A DNA stretch of 64,000 nt, from positions 72,475,544-72,539,543 of the forward strand of contig NC_073692.1 of the NCBI RefSeq assembly GCF_029784155.1, in the 5' to 3' direction. The stretch is from Uranotaenia lowii (taxonomy: Eukaryota; Arthropoda; Insecta; Diptera; Culicidae). Within the stretch, counting starts at the first letter, position 1. Each line of letters begins with the position of its first letter. The notes beneath the pieces were generated by a model, which ran no database searches, was not told the origin of the DNA, and worked only from the letters and a program-made list of their open reading frames with translations. Positions 53,101 to 61,600 of this stretch are shown here, one piece after another. The position numbers were made by a program, and so were the translations under genes.

Positions 53101-54357
53101 CTAATTTCTTTTGCGTGTATGAAACAAATTGGCTCCGATGAACCTATGATTAACTTTTTCACCCGATCTGTCCTTAATGGAGCTTTGCCTTTTCTGAATG
53201 TATGTGGCATTTCTTTCCCTGCACGTTGCCGCGTAATGTCCACGAATTCCACAAGTACGACACTCCTCATAAGTTGCCGGACAAGTTCCAGATTTGTGGA
53301 ACAAACGGTTACACTTATTGCAGCGAAAACGTTTTCCTTCTCCGGAAAAATGGTTCTCACTTTCTTGTCGATACCTTTTTGGGTTATTCCAGCCCGCATC
53401 ATTATTTCGGCGTTTTGGCAGATGTTCATTTCCGCTAAACCGATTCCGTTCTCGCGACACCATGAATGCTCTGCTGGATTCAGCTACTCGTGACAGTTTC
53501 GGAATGTATGCCTCTTCTCGAGTCGCAGACTGTACAATAAATGTCGTCTCATAGCCAAAAATTCTGGCCGCCTTTGCCACCTCACGGTTACGCATTCCTT
53601 TAAGTAGTTGCATTCGAATGAATCGATCCTGATCCGTTTGACTGAAACGACAGAGACGCACTTTTTCCAAAAGACGTGCATGGAAGGCAATAGTTGGCTC
53701 ATCAATGCCTTGTTTGAGATTGGAAAACATTTCATGTTCCGCCGTTACGTCGACCATTGATTGCAGATATTTTTCGATGTTTTTGACAAATAAGTTGTAG
53801 CAGTTTGGTTCGGTCAGACTTGGGCGAAGTCTCGCGGCCCTGGTAATTCCTTGGAGTTTCTCTCCCATCGAAAGGAACAATGTCTGAGCGCGCTTGACAG
53901 GGTCCGTCACATTTGCCAAGGAAGTAGCGATCTCAAACCGATCGATAAACCTGTTCCATTGGTCCCACATAGCGTATGCCGGAACATCGTTTGGGAAAGG
54001 TTTTATATTTTCCCATCGAATACCATCAGAGATTGCTGATGAACCTGGATTGACCTTCGCATTGTTCCAGCTTTGATCTTCATCAGAAAGCGCAGAACTT
54101 CTGACCGACTGGTCAGCTTCACGAGAGCGATAAGTGTTCATCTCGTTAACTAATTTGTCTATAGTATTCTGCAGTTTTTCTATCTTCTGGATGTATTCCT
54201 GGTTTTCACTTTTTTTATATTCACGTTTCTCATGTAATGCAATTTGACGTTCTTCAAACTCCATGTCATCTGACGACCACTCGCCATACATTTTGCCGAA
54301 TTCTTCGAGATCGCTGTTGGATTTAGGGGCCCGAACATATTTTCCGGCAGATGACAT
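53101..54357 (-). CDS. Intact stand-alone Gag-like protein, 418 aa
   Basis: ATG at 54357 (MSSAGKYVRAPKSNSDLEEF), TAG at 53101. Residues about 30-85 form a charged coiled coil (EFEERQIALHEKREYKK, IEKLQNTIDKLVNEM). The region from about 115 to 270 resembles insect Gypsy-type capsid (IKPFPNDVPAYAMWDQWNRF, IAFHARLLEKVRLCRF, DRFIRMQLLKGMRN). Two canonical CCHC knuckles close the protein, CNKCNRLFHKSGTC and CRTCGIRGHYAATC. No protease or RT follows within 1 kb and no LTR pair was found. It may be a truncated retroelement or a retained gag gene. It is unrelated in sequence to the Gag at 47820-49829. Confidence 0.8.
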   Translation of the reverse strand: MSSAGKYVRAPKSNSDLEEFGKMYGEWSSDDMEFEERQIALHEKREYKKSENQEYIQKIEKLQNTIDKLVNEMNTYRSREADQSVRSSALSDEDQSWNNAKVNPGSSAISDGIRWENIKPFPNDVPAYAMWDQWNRFIDRFEIATSLANVTDPVKRAQTLFLSMGEKLQGITRAARLRPSLTEPNCYNLFVKNIEKYLQSMVDVTAEHEMFSNLKQGIDEPTIAFHARLLEKVRLCRFSQTDQDRFIRMQLLKGMRNREVAKAARIFGYETTFIVQSATREEAYIPKLSRVAESSRAFMVSRERNRFSGNEHLPKRRNNDAGWNNPKRYRQESENHFSGEGKRFRCNKCNRLFHKSGTCPATYEECRTCGIRGHYAATCRERNATYIQKRQSSIKDRSGEKVNHRFIGANLFHTRKRN

Positions 54358-54363
54358 TTTCAA

Positions 54364-54890
54364 CGATTTTTTTCAAAATCTGTAAAAACACAATGCATAT
54401 TAACCATATTAAAACAATTGCGAAACGATTTGACAAGGCGTAGATAAAACTTTAAGCTAACTTTTATATAAATTGTAAAATACAATGCATCAACCGTTAA
54501 TTCCGAATTGAATGTATTTTTAATATGTTGTTAGGTTTTGTAACTGTTAAAAACTGTTAAAACTCTCATATAGTAAAACTGTTCTGCAATCAGTTGCGAT
54601 AACGTTCAAATACCACTCATAAATAACGTATTTTTGGAATTGTTTTTGTTAAAGTTTTGCTTAAAATTTGCTTCTAGCTGAACATTTACAGTATTAGTTG
54701 TAAAACGATTTTATATGGCGTTCTTCCAACGTTATGTGTACCGAATTCTGAATAGTAATGGAACATAGCACACACACTTACAAATATACATGTGCATTTT
54801 CATTTTATTCACTTGTACGATGATATTATGGGGTCCTTCAGCAAGAGGTCTAATTTCTACACATGACCTGGATGTTGGCGTAGCTGCTGG
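54364..54890. other. No supported gene; putative upstream region of the gag-like gene
   Basis: AT-rich, with GTTAAAAACTGTTAAAACT and similar short repeats near 54545. It separates the gag-like start from the satellite. No TATA-type element or primer site was identified with confidence. Confidence 0.4.
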
Positions 54891-54894
54891 TCAC

Positions 54895-57480
54895 TACTGG
54901 AAATTTCTTAGCGATCTTGCGATCCGTTCTACAATTTTCAGTAAAATTCCTAGCGGTCTTCCGATCCGCTCTACAGTTTTCCACAAAATTTCCTAGCAGT
55001 CTCCCGATCCGCTCAACAATTTTCAGTAAATTTCCTAGCGGTCTCCCGATCCGCTCTAAAGTTTTCCACAAAATTTTCCAGCGGTCTCCCGATTCGCTCA
55101 ACAATTTTCAGTAAATTTTCTATCGATCTCCACAAAATTTCCTAGCGGTCTCCCGATCCGCTCAAAAGTTTTCCACAAAATTTTCAAGCGGTCTCCCGAT
55201 CCGCTCAACAATTTTCAGTAAATTTCCTAGCGGTCACCCGATCCACTCTACAGTTTTCCACAAAATTTCCTAGCGGTCTCCCGATTCGCTCTACAGTTTT
55301 CCACAAAATTTTCTAGCGGTCTCCCGGTCCGCTCAACAGTTTTCAGTAAATTTTCTAGCGGTCACCCGATCCGCTCTACAGTTTTTCACAAATTTCCTAG
55401 CGGTCTCCCGATCCGCTCTACAATTTTCAGTAAATTTCCTAGCGGTCTCCCGATCCGCTCTATAGTTTCCACAAAATTTCCTAGCGGTCTCCCGATCCGC
55501 TCAACAATTTTCAGTAAATTTCCTAGCGGTCTCCCGATCCGCTCTACAGTTTTTTACAAAATTTCCTAGCGGTCTCCCGATCCGCTGTACAGTTTTCCAC
55601 AAAATTTCCTAGCAGTCTCCCGATCCGCTCTACAATTTTCAGTAAATTTCCTAGCGGTCTCCCGATCCGCTCTATACTTTCCACAAAATTTCCTAGCGGT
55701 CTCCCGATCCGCTCAACAATTTTCAGTAAATTTCCTAGCGGTCTCCCGATCCACTCTACAGTTTTCCACAAAATTTCCTAGCGGTCTCCCGATCCGCTCA
55801 ACAATTTTCAGTAAATTTCCTAGCGGTCTCCCGATCCACTCTAAAGTTTTACACAAAATTTTCTAGCGGTCTCCCGATTCGCTCAACAATTTTCAGTAAA
55901 TTTCCTAGCGGTCTCCCGATCCACTCTACAGTTTTCCACAAAATTTCCTAGCGGTCTCCCGATCCGCTCAACAATTTTCAGTAAATTTCCTAGCGGTCTC
56001 CCGATCCACTCTACAGTTTTCCACAAAATTTCCTAGCGGTCTCCCGATCCGCTCAACAATTTTCAGTAAATTTCCTAGCGGTCTCCCGATCCGCTCTACA
56101 GTTTTCAACAAAATTTTCTAGCGGTCTCCCGGTCCGCTCAACAGTTTTCAGTAAATTTTCTAGCGGTCCCCCGATCCGCTCTACAGTTTTTCACAAAATT
56201 TCCTAGCGGTCTCCCGATCCGCTGTACAGTTTTCCACAAAATTTCCTAGCAGTCTCCCGATCCACTCTACAATTTTCAGTAAATTTCCTAGCGGTCTCCC
56301 GATCCGCTCTATAGTTTCCACAAAATTTCCTAGCGGTCTCCCGATCCGCTCAACAATTTTCAGTAAATTTCCTAGCGGTCTCCCGATCCACTCTACAGTT
56401 TTCCACAAAATTTCCTAGCGGTCTCCCGATCCGCTCAACAATTTTCAGTAAATTTCCTAGCGGTCTCCCGATCCGCTCTACAGTTTTTTACAAAATTTCC
56501 TAGCGGTCTCCCGATCCGCTGTACAGTTTTCCACAAAATTTCCTAGCAGTCTCCCGATCCGCTCTACAATTTTCAGTAAATTTCCTAGCGGTCTCCCGAT
56601 CCGCTCTATACTTTCCACAAAATTTCCTAGCGGTCTCCCGATCCGCTCAACAATTTTCAGTAAATTTCCTAGCGGTCTCCCGATCCACTCTACAGTTTTC
56701 CACAAAATTTCCTAGCGGTCTCCCGATCCGCTCAACAATTTTCAGTAAATTTCCTAGCGGTCTCCCGATCCACTCTAAAGTTTTACACAAAATTTTCTAG
56801 CGGTCTCCCGATTCGCTCAACAATTTTCAGTAAATTTCCTAGCGGTCTCCCGATCCACTCTACAGTTTTCCACAAAATTTCCTAGCGGTCTCCCGATCCG
56901 CTCAACAATTTTCAGTAAATTTCCTAGCGGTCTCCCGATCCACTCTACAGTTTTCCACAAAATTTCCTAGCGGTCTCCCGATCCGCTCAACAATTTTCAG
57001 TAAATTTCCTAGCGGTCTCCCGATCCGCTCTACAGTTTTCAACAAAATTTTCTAGCGGTCTCCCGGTCCGCTCAACAGTTTTCAGTAAATTTTCTAGCGG
57101 TCCCCCGATCCGCTCTACAGTTTTTCACAAAATTTCCTAGCGGTCTCCCGATCCGCTGTACAGTTTTCCACAAAATTTCCTAGCAGTCTCCCGATCCACT
57201 CTACAATTTTCAGTAAATTTCCTAGCGGTCTCCCGATCCGCTCTATAGTTTCCACAAAATTTCCTAGCGGTCTCCCGATCCGCTCAACAATTTTCAGTAA
57301 ATTTCCTAGCGGTCTCCCGATCCACTCTACAGTTTTCCACAAAATTTCCTAGCAGTCTCTTGATCCGCTCAACAATTTTCAGTAAATTTCCTAGCGGTCT
57401 CACGATCCGCTTTATCAAATTTTCATTATTGCTAGCGGTCTCCCGATCCGCTTTAACAAATTTGGTCTTCCTAATCGCTC
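54895..57480. repeat. Two-monomer satellite (42 and 43 bp), about 60 monomers
   Basis: Monomers share CTAGCGGTCTCCCGATCCGCT. They then alternate between a 42-bp type (CAACAATTTTCAGTAAATTTC) and a 43-bp type (TACAGTTTTCCACAAAATTTC), giving an 85-bp dimer. AGCGG and CCGCT within each monomer are complementary and could pair. The edges are degenerate (from 54895 on the left and about 57400-57480 on the right). Short minus-strand frames (IGRPLGNLLKIVER repeats) come from the 42-bp type being a multiple of 3. They are not supported as genes. Confidence 0.95.
55480..57348. repeat. 934-bp higher-order duplication within the satellite
   Basis: The variant order in about 55480-56413 is repeated in about 56414-57348 at an offset of 934 bp (for example, the CAGTTTTTTACAAA variant at about 55548 and 56482, and the CCGCTGTACAG variant at 55583, 56220, 56517 and 57154). 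The second block ends where CTCTTGATCC replaces CTCCCGATCC at about 57358. Confidence 0.88.
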
Positions 57481-58670
57481 AATAAATTCTATTTCACAGC
57501 GGCTTCCCGAACCTTTCAGGTGGCAGTCATCAAGAACCACGCCAAACAAATGCACAATGGTCTTTTAAAAAACGACGCTGGCCAATCCCAGTCAGTTAAA
57601 TTCCGCTTTCGTTCACTAAAACCAATTTCGAATTCCGATTTGGTCTCCAAAAATGCTCATCACCGCGAATTTTTCGTGTGTGTTGCTGTCATTCTCATAC
57701 CCACAATACGAAATCACAATTGTCTTAAGAATCTCTCCAAAGTCACAAAAAAAACCGACGCCGCCGCTTCCGTTCAATAAAACGGATTTCACCAAAGATT
57801 ACTGCACATTTTCAAAAAACTTCGAATACTTCCTTTTTTCCTATAGTTTTTCTTTTTGGGCTATTTCTCAACAAAATACAATTTCCCACTGAAATGAACA
57901 GTGTCCTGGCCACAAATTGCCTATGTGTGGTTCAAGGAATGAAGAATCTTGACAGCTTTATTCGGATTGACATCCGATCGAAACAATTGGGAGGTTTAAC
58001 GTACGGTTAAATGTATGGTATGGTGTGTATCATATGGTATGAAATTTGAATAATAAAGTAATGATAATAATGATGATGATAATGTTCCCACCTCATTCCC
58101 CTACAACTATTTGAGCGTATCGAGTAATATTTTCAAAAAGATTAAAAAGAACTTATTTTCAACAAGTCACATACCTTTACTGCTAAAATTGTATTGAGAA
58201 ACCTTTCAGATTTGGAACATTGAATGTAAAAACCGCGCAGTGCTCAAATATATGTAGACTTCTCTTTATTTTAGTTAAAAGACGACAAAAAGCCACTGAA
58301 AATTCAACAACTATAAACATTATCATTATCATTATCATCGTCATCATTATCATTCTAGCGAATCGCAGCATAACTGTCTATTTCTCGACACTACGTTCGA
58401 TACACAAATACCAAAGTTTAACTGAGTATCTGTAGTGACTTGTCTTATCAATGTTGACGCCTTACCAAAAATTTCATTTAAAATTAAACTGACTGTGTTT
58501 ATACTCCCGGCATATAATTTAACTTTGAAAGCTCTCAAAGAAATGGCACAGTGTATAACAATATCGCACGCAACACAACTTTTATGTTCTGCACTCAATT
58601 TTAATACACCAAATTATATGCTGCTTTGAATGGCATGTTTTGAATCGAAACCGTTTAAACAAGTAAAAAA
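57481..58670. other. No supported gene; 3' side of the Helentron with inverted microsatellites
   Basis: An ATGATAATGATG-type microsatellite at about 58060-58085 is mirrored by ATTATCATTATC at about 58317-58357. A minus-strand frame of 82 codons at 58350-58598 follows the Helentron stop, but I see no domain in it. The region may be the Helentron 3' non-coding part. The 3' terminus was not located. Confidence 0.4.
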
Positions 58671-61600
58671 TTATGAAAACAGTTCCGTTTCTCTTACATT
58701 AATTACATTTGTATTCGGAAACTCATATTTAGAATTAAGTTTTATTGGAAGAAGTACATTATAATGGGATGATCCGTAAATCAAAACAATCGGAGTGAAT
58801 GATACTACTGCTGGTCTGATTTCCAAACAATTAACTGGGGTTCCTTTGATAACGACAAAAATACTTCGCTGTAAAATAATACTCAATGCATATAAAGTGT
58901 CCGCATTACCCCAGGCACTGTCTTCACATGAAATACAAAGAAGTTTAAAAAATGATCCTGATTCAAGTAAATTTTCTCTGCCTTCAAAATAGCACTTATT
59001 TTGTAAAACGCTTCTGAATGCCAACGTTCGAAGAACATTTGACAAATTAATATTTCCAATCAAAGAATATGAAATCGAATGAAACTGACAATTTCCATCT
59101 CTCGGAATTTCAATTTCAACAAATTCATCATGACAAAACTGTTCATTCGCCATCCTTTCGATATCTCGCAAATTATCAAAAATCTGAATTGGGCATACTT
59201 TCAAATGCCTATAAGCAAGATCAAGGGATTCAGAATAATTTTCTAACAATGACATAATGCGGTATTCTGAATGTAAATTAAAATCAATTGAAGTAACCAA
59301 AATATCTAATAACGCATCATTCAAATTTCTAAAAAGTTCAGCGTTAGACCATTCTTCGTTTTCAAGTATCTGTGTTGTTGAATTTTCAATCAAAATATTA
59401 GCATCATTAAAAAAATCTTCTGGAGGGTCATTGAAAAGTTCATTGTGAAGGTTGTCATTAACTAAATTTGATGAAGAATTATCAAAATACTCACTTTCTA
59501 GAAATTCAGCAGATTCCAATTCCAATACTGTTTCACGAATTATTGCAAAGACTGGTTTGTGGTCAGAAAAATAAGACTCATATACACCAGTTGAAATATT
59601 TCTTATGTTAGAAAACACAATATCTAATCTTGAACCAAGATCTGTTGTAGGCTCGTTACAAACTAACTTATCAAAAAGATTCATTCTATTCAGATATTCA
59701 ACAAATTTTTTTGTTTCGTCACATGTACTGTTGAGATTAAAATTGAAATCTCCTATCAATATGGTTGGGTCATTATTATCCTTGTGAATTGAATTGAATA
59801 CAGATATAAATTCTTTATAATTAATTTTAGGTGATTTATAGCCTGTAAGAAGCGAAAGATGTCTATGTTTTAGAATCACTAAGTCGGTGTGGCCAACATA
59901 TTTATTTAGGTTATTGGCTTTAAAAACCGTCTTATGACTTTCTACTGAAATTATTAAACCAATTTTCGCATAGCATATTATACCTTTTGCAATGCCACTC
60001 TTAACAAAGAATGGAAGTGTTTGTCTATCTGATCGGTAAACAATATTAAAATTGGGTATATTTACTTCATCGTTTGTCAGGATACCCGTTTCAGAAAATA
60101 CAATTATGTCACATCTCGAATACCATGCATCCGCGTTGATATACTTCAAATTTTCTCTTAAAGATCTAGAATTCTGATAAGCAATAACCAATCCTGTGTG
60201 AGTTGTTAAATTATTAAAAGATAAAGTTAATTGTCTATATGTCTTCAATCTTTCCGTTTCTTTCAAACAAGCTCTGATAGTAGGATTGTCGGCCATATTT
60301 CCCGGAAAATTTCCTAAAATATAAAGGCCAGATAGTTTCGAAACACGACTCAAGGCAACATAAATTAACTGACGAGTCGAGTTCCCTTTCTTGCGTAAAT
60401 CAACGCATACTTTTGAATATGTTTGTCCCTGACTTTTATGAATTGTAAGGGCTTCACAGGGAACTAATGGGAATTGATTTCGAGTAACTTGATAGTCACG
60501 TTGAAAATGATTAGTCAAACTATATCTTTGTCTTTCAATAGGCGTCCAGTTTTTGTTAAGATTCAAATTTTCTGTTAATTCATGGAACTTAAGTCTAGTT
60601 TTTCTGCCTACTTTCTTGCAGTCAAAATTAAGGTACACTATTATAGGTTTATTTGATTGCGGATTACAAAACACATATTCTAGAACTCCAGTTGCACCAT
60701 TTACGATACCATCTGATACGTCTAGATTTGCAGTTACCATATACTTGATACCTTTTTTGAATTGTATTGAATAAGGATACCCTCCGCAATCTCTGGTGGT
60801 TTTGGCCTTCCAAATATCAAGTTTCTTTAACATTTGTGCTTCCTTCAAATTGCCTGTCAATTTATCTTCAGCCAAACTTAGAATTTCGGTTTCAGTGGAG
60901 TTTGCAATTTTTATGGCATTATATTTGTCAACATCTGAATTCGTATAGTACAACCTGATAGCGTCACTAGGTACTTCACTTTCAACGACTTCTCTACTTT
61001 TAAAAACTTTGATATCTGCAGCATTCATAGATCCCTGAGCAAAATTATTTAACGCTTTAACAAAATCTAAGTCATCTTTCTGCCTCATGACCTCAGTTAA
61101 TTCGTAAAATTCAAACTCCGCCCATAATGGGGAAAGATCCAACGTAACCAAACAATCTCTTGGAGGATTGAAAATAAATCTATCCTTGACCGGCGGAAGC
61201 TGTCGAAAATCTCCTACAGTTATAACAGATAAACCACCAAAACTTTCATCAACTCCTGTGATTTGACGCAACCTTGTATCTATACGACTGAAAATGGTAC
61301 TCCCAACCATTGAAATTTCATCTATAATTATCAATTTACAATGTAACAACTGTTGACGTAAATTATTAGCAACGTCCATTGGTAAATCTGGAATGTTTCT
61401 AGTTTCGGTCAAAGGTAAGGCAAAGGCTGAGTGCAAAGTATTCCCCCCAATTAAAAAGGCAGCTTTTCCAGAAAATGCACTTAATAACACTTTGACAGAA
61501 TCTGAAGATTGCCAAACCAAGTTTTCAATACAGTACTCCAGAAAATATGTAATCAACTGATATATTGTTGATATAACTAAACTTTTTCCAACACCTGCTG

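Noticed and set aside
55544..57342. Repeated 75-codon minus-strand frames in the right satellite
   Set aside because: They arise from 42-bp monomers and end wherever a 43-bp monomer shifts frame. The identical pairs are explained by the 934-bp duplication.
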